Assembly (NCBI GenBank): GCA_031268885.1
Contig: JAIRWR010000085.1
Coordinates: forward strand, 1 to 39,824
Length of the DNA: 39,824 bases
Direction: 5' to 3'
Source: Synergistaceae bacterium
GTDB taxonomy: Bacteria; Synergistota; Synergistia; Synergistales; Synergistaceae
How positions within the stretch are numbered: position 1 is the stretch's first letter; each line of letters starts with the position of its first letter. The notes beneath the pieces were generated by a model. The model saw only the letters and a list, made by a program, of their open reading frames with translations. It searched no databases and was not told where the DNA came from. Below are positions 1-6,990 of the stretch, piece after piece. Made by a program: the position numbers and the translations under genes.

Positions 1-96
1 AGACTCCTTAAAATTGGGTTTTGCCGCTGATCCTCAGTCATTGGTGATTTTTCTCGCGACAGGAGTTGTTCTCGCGCAACGGCAAACCTAAAGTAC

Positions 97-183
97 GTGA
101 TAACGGTTCACGGGGCGGGTTGCGAATTCGGCCATTTCACCCAATGGGTGAAATTTCGATTTCACTTGAATTGGCGTTATCAC
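97..183. repeat. Widely spaced inverted repeat upstream of the sugar operon
   Basis: GTGATAACG at 97-105 is the exact reverse complement of CGTTATCAC at 175-183. The left copy runs on into GGTTCAC, so 97-111 is itself an imperfect operator-like dyad with GTGA and TCAC at its ends. A third copy of CGTTATCAC is found after the operon at 5772-5780. This could be a pair of binding sites for a sugar regulator acting on the operon starting at 330, but no regulator gene is in the window. What is seen is the repeat; the operator role is inference. Confidence 0.35.
134..154. promoter_or_regulatory. Perfect 9-bp palindrome, candidate operator
   Basis: ATTTCACCC at 134-142 and GGGTGAAAT at 146-154 are perfect reverse complements around the 3-base centre AAT. 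There is no T-run after it in either direction, so an intrinsic terminator is unlikely. A short-spaced dyad of this kind about 180 bases before a sugar-binding protein gene fits a dimeric repressor site. The left edge of the window cuts off whatever lies upstream, so the site could also belong to a neighbour outside the window. Confidence 0.4.
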
Positions 184-228
184 CAGACTCAGCACCATTG
201 TCAAGTACCCTACCCTGTGGTTTGAGGT

Positions 229-278
229 ACTGTAACAGTCATTGACAAATCTCTGGAATTGGAATACGCTTTTATAAC
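229..278 (+). promoter_or_regulatory. Candidate promoter/operator for chvE-gguAB-xylB
   Basis: A consensus -35 hexamer, TTGACA, lies at 242-247. At 17-base spacing the hexamer is TACGCT (265-270), which is weak; a better -10, TATAAC (273-278), is 25 bases away and too far. Directly before the -35 is a perfect 5+1+5 palindrome, ACTGTAACAGT (229-239). A poor -10 next to a good -35 with an adjacent dyad would suit a regulated promoter that needs an activator. The rest of 1-329 shows no gene. Confidence 0.35.
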
Positions 279-329
279 AGAGTGTGGAATGTTTCCTAAA
301 AAACTTTTTAAGTGTAGGGAGTGTTGATA

Positions 330-1394
330 ATGAAGAAATTCTTCTCTGTGGTATTGTGTTTGGCGTTTATTCTGTGTCTTATTTCGTCTGCGGTCGCGGC
401 CGAGAAGATAGGCGTGTCGATGCCGACTCAGAGCTTGCAGCGTTGGAATCAGGATGGAGCCAATATGAAGGCGCGGCTTGAGGCTGCCGGGTATGAGGTT
501 GACCTTCAATTCGGCGGCGACAACGAAGTTCCGGTACAGGTCTCCCAGCTTGAAAATATGATCTCCGGCGGATGCAAGGTCCTCGTGGTATCCGCAATCG
601 ACGGAAGCTCCCTCACGACCGTCCTGAACGACGCTAAGGCTCAGGGGATCAAGGTCATAGCGTACGACCGGCTCATCATGAATACCGATGCCATTTCATA
701 CTACGCCACGTTTGATAATTTCAAGGTCGGCACGCTCCAGGGCGAATTCATCCGCGACCGGCTCAAGCTCGACTCAACAGAAGGCCCGTACAACATAGAG
801 CTTTTTACCGGCGACCCCGGTGACAACAACATTAACTTCTTCTTCGGCGGCGCCATGTCGATACTGAAACCCTACATCGACAGCGGCAAGCTCGTCGTCA
901 AGTCCAGTCAGGTGGAACAGGCCCAGTGCGCTACGCCGAGCTGGAGTACCGAAAGGGCGCAGGCTCGCATGGAGAACCTCATAACGTCCAACAGTTACGG
1001 GCCGAGCGGCGTCAAGCTCGACGCGGTCTATTCATCAAATGACTCCGTGGCAAACGGCATCACGAACGCGCTCGTCGGCGCTGGTTACACGAAGGATAAC
1101 TTCCCGGTTCTAACCGGCCAGGACTGCGATGTAACCGCCATGAAGAACATCTTGGCCGGCACCCAGAGCATGTCGATATTCAAGGATACCCGCACGCTCG
1201 CCGAGCGTGTTGTCGAGATGGTTGACGCGATAATGAAGGGAACGCCTCCCGAGATAAACGACACCAAGACTTACGACAACGGTACGGGCGCCATACCGTC
1301 GTACCTCTGCGATCCGGTATTTTGCACGATAGACAACTACAAGTCGCTCCTAATAGAGAGCGGCTATTATACCGAAGCACAGTTGTCCCAGTAA
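330..1394 (+). CDS. chvE: ChvE-type periplasmic sugar-binding protein of an ABC transporter
   Basis: The product is a 354-residue secreted solute-binding protein that captures monosaccharides in the periplasm and delivers them to the GguAB importer. The first ~24 residues form a signal peptide: MKKFF, a hydrophobic core and an AVAA cleavage region. The mature protein starts KIGVSMPTQSLQRW and continues with blocks typical of ChvE (QLENMISGGCKVLVV, AIDGSSL, IAYDRL, YYATFDNFKVG, NIELFTGDPGDNN) rather than of ribose-binding RbsB. I use ATG at 330 because AGGGAG (316-321) is 8 bases upstream; an in-frame GTG at 321 overlaps that ribosome site. ChvE relatives bind glucose, galactose, arabinose or xylose; the xylulokinase downstream points to a pentose. 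The exact ligand cannot be read from the sequence. Confidence 0.9.
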   Translation: MKKFFSVVLCLAFILCLISSAVAAEKIGVSMPTQSLQRWNQDGANMKARLEAAGYEVDLQFGGDNEVPVQVSQLENMISGGCKVLVVSAIDGSSLTTVLNDAKAQGIKVIAYDRLIMNTDAISYYATFDNFKVGTLQGEFIRDRLKLDSTEGPYNIELFTGDPGDNNINFFFGGAMSILKPYIDSGKLVVKSSQVEQAQCATPSWSTERAQARMENLITSNSYGPSGVKLDAVYSSNDSVANGITNALVGAGYTKDNFPVLTGQDCDVTAMKNILAGTQSMSIFKDTRTLAERVVEMVDAIMKGTPPEINDTKTYDNGTGAIPSYLCDPVFCTIDNYKSLLIESGYYTEAQLSQ

Positions 1395-1430
1395 TTCGCG
1401 CGGGTATAAACGCAAGGAATCAATGTTGTG

Positions 1431-1464
1431 ACAGAGCGGGCGGGCAAATTTTCGCCCGCTCTGT
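1431..1464 (+). other. Intercistronic 12-bp hairpin between chvE and gguA
   Basis: ACAGAGCGGGCG (1431-1442) and CGCCCGCTCTGT (1453-1464) pair perfectly over 12 bp with a 10-base loop. No T-run follows; instead the gguA ribosome site starts 8 bases later. This is the arrangement seen after many binding-protein genes, where a stable stem protects the upstream message from 3' decay or attenuates read-through, giving more binding protein than transporter. The structure is seen; the role is inferred by analogy. Confidence 0.7.
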
Positions 1465-1485
1465 GCCGTATAGGAGGGATGTGGA

Positions 1486-3021
1486 TTGAGAGGCACACTG
1501 CTCCGGCTTGAGGGGATAATCAAGGAGTTTCCGGGCGTACGGGCCCTCGACAATGTGGATATGGATGTGATCGAGGGAGAAATTCACGCCCTGGTCGGAG
1601 AAAACGGCGCTGGAAAGTCGACGCTGATGAATATCCTTTCGGGGATATACCCGCACGGGAGCTACGAGGGCGAAGTAATATTTGACGGGGAGACCTGCGC
1701 GTTTTCAACCATCAGGGACAGTGAAAGACTGGGCATAGTGATAATCCACCAGGAACTGGCGCTCGTTCCCTATATGACGATCGCTGAAAATATGTTTTTG
1801 GGCAATGAACGTGGAACGGCTTTCAACATCGACTGGGACGAGACTCGAAGGAAGTCAGATGAATTTCTGGGCGTAGTGGGCCTTCACGAGTCATCACAGA
1901 CGCTGATAAAGGATATAGGCGTCGGCAAACAGCAGCTTGTGGAGATAGCGAAAGCCCTCGCGAAGAATGTCAGGCTGCTGATTCTAGACGAACCCACAGC
2001 TTCGCTGAACGAAAACGAGAGCCAGAAACTTCTGGAACTCCTCTTGCGTTTCAAGGAGAAGGGGATGACATCCATCCTTATATCCCATAAACTCTCGGAA
2101 GTCTCCCAGGTGGCGGATAGAATAACGATAATCCGTGACGGGCGTACGATAGAGACTCTTACAAAAGGGACGGACGACATCAGCGAGGGACGCATCATTA
2201 AAGGCATGGTAGGACGGGAGATGAACAGCCGTTTTCCGGCGAGAACCCCTAAGATCGGGGAGATAACGCTTGAAGTCAAAGATTGGACCGTACGCCACCA
2301 GCTGTATGAAGAGCGGCTCGTCTGCGAGGATGTATCCTTCAACATCAGGAAGGGCGAGGTGGTAGGGATCAGCGGGCTTATGGGCGCGGGGCGCACGGAA
2401 CTCGCCATGAGCATCTTTGGCCGCAGCTACGGACGCGGGATAAAAGGTTCCATCTTCATAAACGGCCGCGAAGTCCGCCTGAAAAATACGCGCGACGCCA
2501 TAAAAAACAGGATCGCGTACGTCACGGAGGATCGCAAGGGAAACGGGCTTATCCTCTCAAACAGCCTGCGCGTAAACATAACTCTTTCCAACATGACAAA
2601 AGTGAGCAGCCACAGACGGATAGACACCGACCTCGAACGGACGGTCGCCGAGGAGTACAGGAGAATGCTTCAGGTAAAGTGTTCGTCGATAGAACAGGAT
2701 GTCGGCAACCTCTCGGGCGGCAATCAGCAAAAAGTCCTGCTGTCAAAGTGGATGTTCGCGGAACCGGAGATACTAATCCTCGACGAACCGACCAGGGGTA
2801 TAGACGTGGGCGCGAAGTACGAGATATACAAGATAATCAACGACCTGGTATCGAGCGGGAAGTCGGTGCTTTTTATATCCAGCGAGATGCCGGAACTTCT
2901 AGGCATGTGCGACAGAATTTATGTCATGGGGGAAGGGCGTATTTTGACCGAACTCTCGCGCGAAGAAGCCACGCAGGAGGCAATTATGGCGAGCATCCTC
3001 AAATTAGGTAAAGGGGGGTAA
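1486..3021 (+). CDS. gguA: Sugar ABC transporter ATP-binding protein, GguA/XylG type (two ATPase domains)
   Basis: This 511-residue cytoplasmic protein powers the sugar importer and, as usual for the carbohydrate CUT2 family, carries both ATPase domains in one chain. The first has an intact Walker A (GENGAGKST) and Walker B (LLILDEPTASL), with the degenerate signature GVGKQQLVEIAKAL. The second has an altered Walker A (GLMGAGRTE) but a proper signature (LSGGNQQKV) and Walker B (ILILDEPTRGIDVGAKYE). Such asymmetry is normal for the family. The start is TTG at 1486, preceded by AGGAGG (1472-1477); the ATG at 1479 and GTG at 1481 are out of frame or run into a stop. The permease gene begins 7 bases after the stop, so the two are co-translated. 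Confidence 0.92.
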   Translation: MRGTLLRLEGIIKEFPGVRALDNVDMDVIEGEIHALVGENGAGKSTLMNILSGIYPHGSYEGEVIFDGETCAFSTIRDSERLGIVIIHQELALVPYMTIAENMFLGNERGTAFNIDWDETRRKSDEFLGVVGLHESSQTLIKDIGVGKQQLVEIAKALAKNVRLLILDEPTASLNENESQKLLELLLRFKEKGMTSILISHKLSEVSQVADRITIIRDGRTIETLTKGTDDISEGRIIKGMVGREMNSRFPARTPKIGEITLEVKDWTVRHQLYEERLVCEDVSFNIRKGEVVGISGLMGAGRTELAMSIFGRSYGRGIKGSIFINGREVRLKNTRDAIKNRIAYVTEDRKGNGLILSNSLRVNITLSNMTKVSSHRRIDTDLERTVAEEYRRMLQVKCSSIEQDVGNLSGGNQQKVLLSKWMFAEPEILILDEPTRGIDVGAKYEIYKIINDLVSSGKSVLFISSEMPELLGMCDRIYVMGEGRILTELSREEATQEAIMASILKLGKGG

Positions 3022-3028
3022 CGGAAAA

Positions 3029-4201
3029 ATGGCAAAAGCCTTGGATATTCTGAAGAAAAACACCATGGCGCTGGTGCTGGTGCTCGTGATGCTGATGTTC
3101 CAGGCGCTCATCGTCTATAACAACAAAGGGTCGCTGTTCGCGCCGCGCAACATCACCAACCTCATCGCGCAAAACGGTTACGTTATTATCTTGGCCACCG
3201 GTATGCTTCTCTGTATACTTACGGGCGGTAATATCGACCTCTCCGTCGGATCCCAGGTGTGCCTCATAGCCGCTATAGGCGCCAATCTGATCGTGAAAAA
3301 CGGCGTCAACATATACATTGGAATACTGGCCTGCCTTGTGAGCGGGATATTGCTGGGCGCGTGGCAGGCGTTCTGGATAGCGTATATGAGGATTCCGCCT
3401 TTCATAGTGACGCTATCCGGAATGTTGGCGTACCGCGGACTCGCGCGCGTCATCCTGAAGGGTCTTACCATCTCCCCTGTACCGGCGGGATTCACCCGTT
3501 ATTTCGGCTCATTTATCGGGGGAGGCAACGACCTGCCCGCGAAACTCAGGTTCTCGCTCATCTCGGGAGTGATCGTCGTCACTCTGATGATAGCGTTTGT
3601 GGTCTATTCGAGAATCGTAAAGGCGAGAAAAAAATATCAGGTCGAGCCGGCGCTGTGGACGGTCGCTAAATACGCCGTGACCTGCGCGATAGTGATGTTT
3701 GTTTTCTACAGTTTCGGCAAAGACAGAGGCGTGCCGGTCGTCCTGATCCTCCTTGCGATAGTGGTCCTAGCTTATTATTATTACACGTCGAAAACTGTGC
3801 CGGGGCGTTATCTCTACGCGCTCGGCGGCAACGAAAAGGCCGCGAGGCTCTCGGGCGTGAATACAAACGGAGTGATGTTCTTCGCGTACACCAACATGGG
3901 TCTTTTGGCCTCAGTCGCCGCCCTGGTCTGTCTCGCCCGATTCAACTCGTCATTCCCCGATCTGGGGCGCAGTTACGAGATGGACGCCATTGGGGCCTGT
4001 TTTATCGGCGGCGCGTCCGCTTACGGCGGCGTCGGGACCGTCGGGGGGGCGCTTGTCGGGACAATTTTTATGGGAGTTCTAAATAACGGAATGTCGATAC
4101 TGGGCGTCGATCAGAACTGGCAGGAAGTAATAAAAGGCTCCGTGCTTCTGGCGGCCGTCATCTGGGATATCCTCTCCAAGAAACGAAAGACAACCGCGTA
4201 A
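3029..4201 (+). CDS. gguB: Sugar ABC transporter permease, GguB/XylH type
   Basis: This 390-residue inner-membrane protein forms the channel of the sugar importer. It is hydrophobic almost throughout, with roughly ten membrane segments. It carries the CUT2 permease blocks GGNIDLSVGS (near residue 70), RIPPFIVTLSG (about 120) and GRYLYALGGNEKAARLSGV (about 257), and a C-terminal GGASAYGGVGTVGGALVG. A charged loop with extra hydrophobic segments (about residues 190-225) makes it longer than RbsC and matches the ~390-residue XylH/GguB class. ATG at 3029 follows AAGGGGGG. It lies between the ATPase and the kinase in one operon. Confidence 0.9.
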   Translation: MAKALDILKKNTMALVLVLVMLMFQALIVYNNKGSLFAPRNITNLIAQNGYVIILATGMLLCILTGGNIDLSVGSQVCLIAAIGANLIVKNGVNIYIGILACLVSGILLGAWQAFWIAYMRIPPFIVTLSGMLAYRGLARVILKGLTISPVPAGFTRYFGSFIGGGNDLPAKLRFSLISGVIVVTLMIAFVVYSRIVKARKKYQVEPALWTVAKYAVTCAIVMFVFYSFGKDRGVPVVLILLAIVVLAYYYYTSKTVPGRYLYALGGNEKAARLSGVNTNGVMFFAYTNMGLLASVAALVCLARFNSSFPDLGRSYEMDAIGACFIGGASAYGGVGTVGGALVGTIFMGVLNNGMSILGVDQNWQEVIKGSVLLAAVIWDILSKKRKTTA

Positions 4202-4225
4202 CATGAGGAGGCATATAAAAAAACT

Positions 4226-5701
4226 ATGAACGTATTCTTGGGCGTGGACATAGGCACCGCTGGAATCAAAGCGCTCGCCGTGAATGAGGCCGGAAAGGTG
4301 GAATGGAGCGCCGCTAGGCCACTGTCGATGATGACGCCTCATCCGGCTTGGGCTGAACAGGACCCCGAGGCGTGGTGGGAGGGCGTTACCGCCATCTTGC
4401 GCGAAATACCGGACGATTTCAAGGTGGAACGAATTGGCCTGTCCGGACAGATGCACACGCTCGTGCCGCTCGACGCGTCGGGCTGTGTCGTAAGAAACGC
4501 GATACTCTGGTGCGATCAGCGGACGCAGGCCGAGTGCGAATACGCGACCCGCGAACTTGGCGGGGAAGAGTCCGTCGTCGGCTACACTGGCAACCCGATA
4601 TATCCCGGCTTCACAATGCCCAAGATACTCTGGATAAGGAACAACGAGCCCGAAAACTACAGGAGGATAAAGACGTGCCTGATAGCGAAGGACTTTATTG
4701 CCTGGAAGCTCACCGGCGAATTCGGCGCCGAACCTTCCGATGCCGCCGGAAGCGCGATGTTTGATGTGGCGAACGCGCGATGGAACGAGAGACTGCTGGA
4801 AATACTGGATATCGACAAGAATTTCCTGCCCCCCATCCGAGGATCATACCAGGTTCGGGGAAGACTGCGGCGCGAACTCGTATTCTCGGATTCGCTCAAG
4901 GATACCGAGGTGGTGTCAGGCGGCGCGGACAACGCGGTGGCGGCTTTAGGGTTGGGGATATACAGACCCGGCGACTGCATGATCTCGATAGGCACGTCTG
5001 GAACGGCGCTAGCTGTCACCGAGAGCAAAATCCCCGATAAGACTGGCAAGCTGCACTTCTTCAACCACGTAGTACCGGACACGTCTTACTACATGGGCGT
5101 GATGTTGGCGGCGGCCGCCTCGCAGAACTGGTTCAAGGATAAGATGGGCCCGGATCTCTCGTGGGCGCGGATCGAAGACGGGATAGAAGATACGGCGATT
5201 GGCGCGGACGGTCTTTTATGGCTTCCCTATCTGCAGGGAGAACGCACGCCCCACAGAAACCCCAACGCCCGCGGAGTGTTATTCGGCCTGTCGGCTATGA
5301 CCGACGAGATGAGAGTGTTTAGGGCCGTCATGGAGGGCGTCACGTTCGGGCTTCGCGACTCCTATGAACTGTTAAAGAAGATGACGGAGATAAAACGCGT
5401 GATCGTTGTCGGAGGCGGGGCGAAGAGCCACGTCTGGCGCAAGATGCTGGCCGCGAATATGAAAATAGCGATCGACGTGCCGTCCATTGACGAGGGCGGC
5501 GCTTACGGAGCCGCCATGCTGGCGGCTCTGGGCGGCGGAATGTCATTGAGGGAAGTGGCGTCGTGGGCGAAAACCGACAGCGTTATTGAACCGGATGAGA
5601 AGGATTATGAGCCGTATGACGCCGTGTATGAACAATTTGGGAAGCTTTACAAGGACCTGGTGAACCGCTTTGACGCTGTCGCTAAATTATGTTCTGGGTA
5701 G
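4226..5701 (+). CDS. xylB: Xylulokinase-like FGGY sugar kinase
   Basis: This 491-residue kinase should phosphorylate D-xylulose, or a similar ketopentose, to the 5-phosphate for the pentose phosphate pathway. It shows the FGGY fold: GVDIGTAGIKA (ATP phosphate-binding loop, near residue 6), SGQMHTLVPLD and ILWCDQRT (sugar site, about 76-100), GGADNAVAALGLG (about 233), IGTSGTA, then VMEGVTFGLRDS and VVGGGAKSHVWRKM near the C-terminus. Length and motifs match XylB. GAGGAGG at 4205-4211 is rather far (14 bases) from ATG 4226, but no better start is present. No xylose isomerase, arabinose or ribulose gene is in the window, so the true substrate stays open. Confidence 0.85.
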   Translation: MNVFLGVDIGTAGIKALAVNEAGKVEWSAARPLSMMTPHPAWAEQDPEAWWEGVTAILREIPDDFKVERIGLSGQMHTLVPLDASGCVVRNAILWCDQRTQAECEYATRELGGEESVVGYTGNPIYPGFTMPKILWIRNNEPENYRRIKTCLIAKDFIAWKLTGEFGAEPSDAAGSAMFDVANARWNERLLEILDIDKNFLPPIRGSYQVRGRLRRELVFSDSLKDTEVVSGGADNAVAALGLGIYRPGDCMISIGTSGTALAVTESKIPDKTGKLHFFNHVVPDTSYYMGVMLAAAASQNWFKDKMGPDLSWARIEDGIEDTAIGADGLLWLPYLQGERTPHRNPNARGVLFGLSAMTDEMRVFRAVMEGVTFGLRDSYELLKKMTEIKRVIVVGGGAKSHVWRKMLAANMKIAIDVPSIDEGGAYGAAMLAALGGGMSLREVASWAKTDSVIEPDEKDYEPYDAVYEQFGKLYKDLVNRFDAVAKLCSG

Positions 5702-5809
5702 CCGGATTGGAGATTTGGGCCTCAGCGATGTCAATCGCCGGGGAGAGCGTCCGCTTGAATTATCATGAGGACGTTATCACAGACGGGTGACAGGGCGCGA
5801 AACCGGCAG
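5702..5809. other. Gap between xylB and the rplM promoter, with a CGTTATCAC copy
   Basis: There is no gene and no convincing intrinsic terminator for the sugar operon here; only a 5-bp GCGAT/ATCGC dyad near 5729-5742 could form. CGTTATCAC at 5772-5780 repeats the 9-mer found at 175-183 and, inverted, at 97-105. With the downstream GGGTGA it forms a TCAC-N6-GTGA dyad. Confidence 0.4.
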
Positions 5810-5838
5810 TTGACGAGCACTTAAGGTTGTCTTATAAT
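5810..5838 (+). promoter_or_regulatory. Sigma-70-type promoter of rplM-rpsI
   Basis: TTGACG (5810-5815) and a perfect TATAAT (5833-5838) are separated by exactly 17 bases, one mismatch from consensus overall. Transcription would begin near 5845 and leave a leader of about 68 bases before rplM, in which GCGGTT (5842-5847) can pair with AACCGC (5863-5868). This is one of the two best promoters in the window and fits a highly expressed ribosomal protein operon. Confidence 0.85.
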
Positions 5839-5912
5839 TACGCGGTTTGTCTTTGACAATATGAACCGCAACTCTCCTGTCGCGGTGTTTTTTTGGAGGA
5901 GGAAGAGTTTTT

Positions 5913-6359
5913 ATGATAGGAATGCGCACATTTGTCGCGAAGCGTGAAGAGGTCGAACATAAGTGGTATGTCGTAGACGCCGCGGATAAGCATCTGGGCA
6001 GGCTTGCCGTGCAGATCGCGAGAATACTGATCGGCAAGCACCAGGCTACCTATACCCCGCATGTGGATACGGGTGATTTTGTTATTGTAGTGAACGCCGA
6101 GAAGGTTGGGCTTACCGGCAAAAAACTCGAACAGTCAAAACTTTACAGATACAGCGGATACCCTGGGGGACTCAAATCCGCCACTTACGGGGAGGTCCTC
6201 GCCAAACGCCCAGTGCATCTGATAGAGAAGGTCGTGTGGGGTATGCTTCCAAAGACCAAACTTGGGCGCGCGATGTTTAAAAAGCTGAAGGTATATCAGG
6301 GCGCGACTCACCCGCATGCCGCGCAAAAGCCGGTTGAAGTCGGCGAGTTCAAATGGTAG
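5913..6359 (+). CDS. rplM: 50S ribosomal protein L13
   Basis: L13 is an early-assembly protein of the large ribosomal subunit. The 148-residue product carries the family blocks [48 protein letters not shown] and [28 protein letters not shown] ends about 10 bases before ATG 5913. A second ATG at 5922 would match where many L13 proteins begin, but it is 19 bases from the ribosome site, so the earlier start is preferred. It is followed 28 bases later by rpsI, the usual bacterial pairing, with expression from the promoter at 5810. Confidence 0.98.
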   Translation: MIGMRTFVAKREEVEHKWYVVDAADKHLGRLAVQIARILIGKHQATYTPHVDTGDFVIVVNAEKVGLTGKKLEQSKLYRYSGYPGGLKSATYGEVLAKRPVHLIEKVVWGMLPKTKLGRAMFKKLKVYQGATHPHAAQKPVEVGEFKW

Positions 6360-6387
6360 AAGCGGAGAATACTAGGGAGGTCATGTA

Positions 6388-6780
6388 ATGGACGTCATTA
6401 ATTATTGGGGAACGGGCCGCCGTAAGAATGCCGTGGCCAGGGTTTTGCTGCGTGAGGGCAGCGGAAAGATCACTATCAACGATCGCGAACTGGAGGATTA
6501 TCTCCCGAGGTACTTCTGGAAGTCGCAGGCCATCGAACCCCTTAAGATCGCTGGGGTGGAGGGCAAGGTGGACATAATGGTGAACGCGCACGGCGGAGGC
6601 CTCACCGGTCAGTCGGGCGCGATCCGTATGGGGATTGCCAGGGCGATTCTCAAGCTCAATCCGGACGCGCGCCCGGTCCTGAAGAAGGCCGGTATGTTGA
6701 GGCGCGACTCGCGTATGGTCGAGCGCAAGAAGTTCGGGCAGAAGGGCGCAAGGGGCAAGAGGCAGTACTCGAAGCGTTAG
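6388..6780 (+). CDS. rpsI: 30S ribosomal protein S9
   Basis: S9 sits in the head of the small subunit, its C-terminal tail reaching the P-site tRNA. The 130-residue protein shows the expected YWGTGRRKNAVARVLL start (after MDVIN), GGGLTGQSGAIRMGIARAI in the middle, DSRMVERKKFGQKGARG, and the diagnostic basic end QYSKR. GGGAGG at 6375-6380 precedes ATG 6388 by 7 bases. It is second in the rplM operon and is closed by the terminator at 6829-6867. Confidence 0.98.
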   Translation: MDVINYWGTGRRKNAVARVLLREGSGKITINDRELEDYLPRYFWKSQAIEPLKIAGVEGKVDIMVNAHGGGLTGQSGAIRMGIARAILKLNPDARPVLKKAGMLRRDSRMVERKKFGQKGARGKRQYSKR

Positions 6781-6828
6781 AGCCGCGTTGCCTACCGGAA
6801 AGATTATGACTTTGCGATACAGGATAAG

Positions 6829-6867
6829 ACCCTCGTTCACCACGAATGAACGGGGGTTTGTTTTTTT
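6829..6867 (+). terminator. Rho-independent terminator of rplM-rpsI
   Basis: ACCCTCGTTCA (6829-6839) pairs with TGAACGGGGGT (6847-6857) over 11 positions, with one G-T wobble and a 7-base loop. The stem runs into a T-rich tract ending near 6867 (TTTG then seven T). The position, about 50 bases after the rpsI stop, is right for the operon end. Confidence 0.9.
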
Positions 6868-6913
6868 AAATGTTCCGGCAGCCGGCGATTCCTGTGTTAA
6901 AATGTACTTGATT

Positions 6914-6930
6914 CAAGGCATCGTGCCTTG
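6914..6930. promoter_or_regulatory. 7-bp palindrome upstream of aas, candidate operator
   Basis: CAAGGCA (6914-6920) and TGCCTTG (6924-6930) pair perfectly across TCG. The stem is short and only TTTT follows several bases later, so an operator is at least as likely as a weak terminator. A possible -10, TAAAAT (6898-6903), lies just upstream but has no good -35, so no promoter is called. Confidence 0.35.
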
Positions 6931-6990
6931 CTTGATTTTGTGTGACGCCGGCGTGTTTTCGCGCTTGCGCTGTTTGGAGAGGGGCGGCTG

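Noticed and set aside
1431-1464. Hairpin considered as a rho-independent terminator of chvE
   Set aside because: No T-run follows on the + strand, and the ribosome site of gguA begins 8 bases later.
5853-5858. TTGACA as a second promoter -35 before rplM
   Set aside because: No -10-like hexamer lies 16-18 bases downstream; the upstream TTGACG/TATAAT pair is far better.
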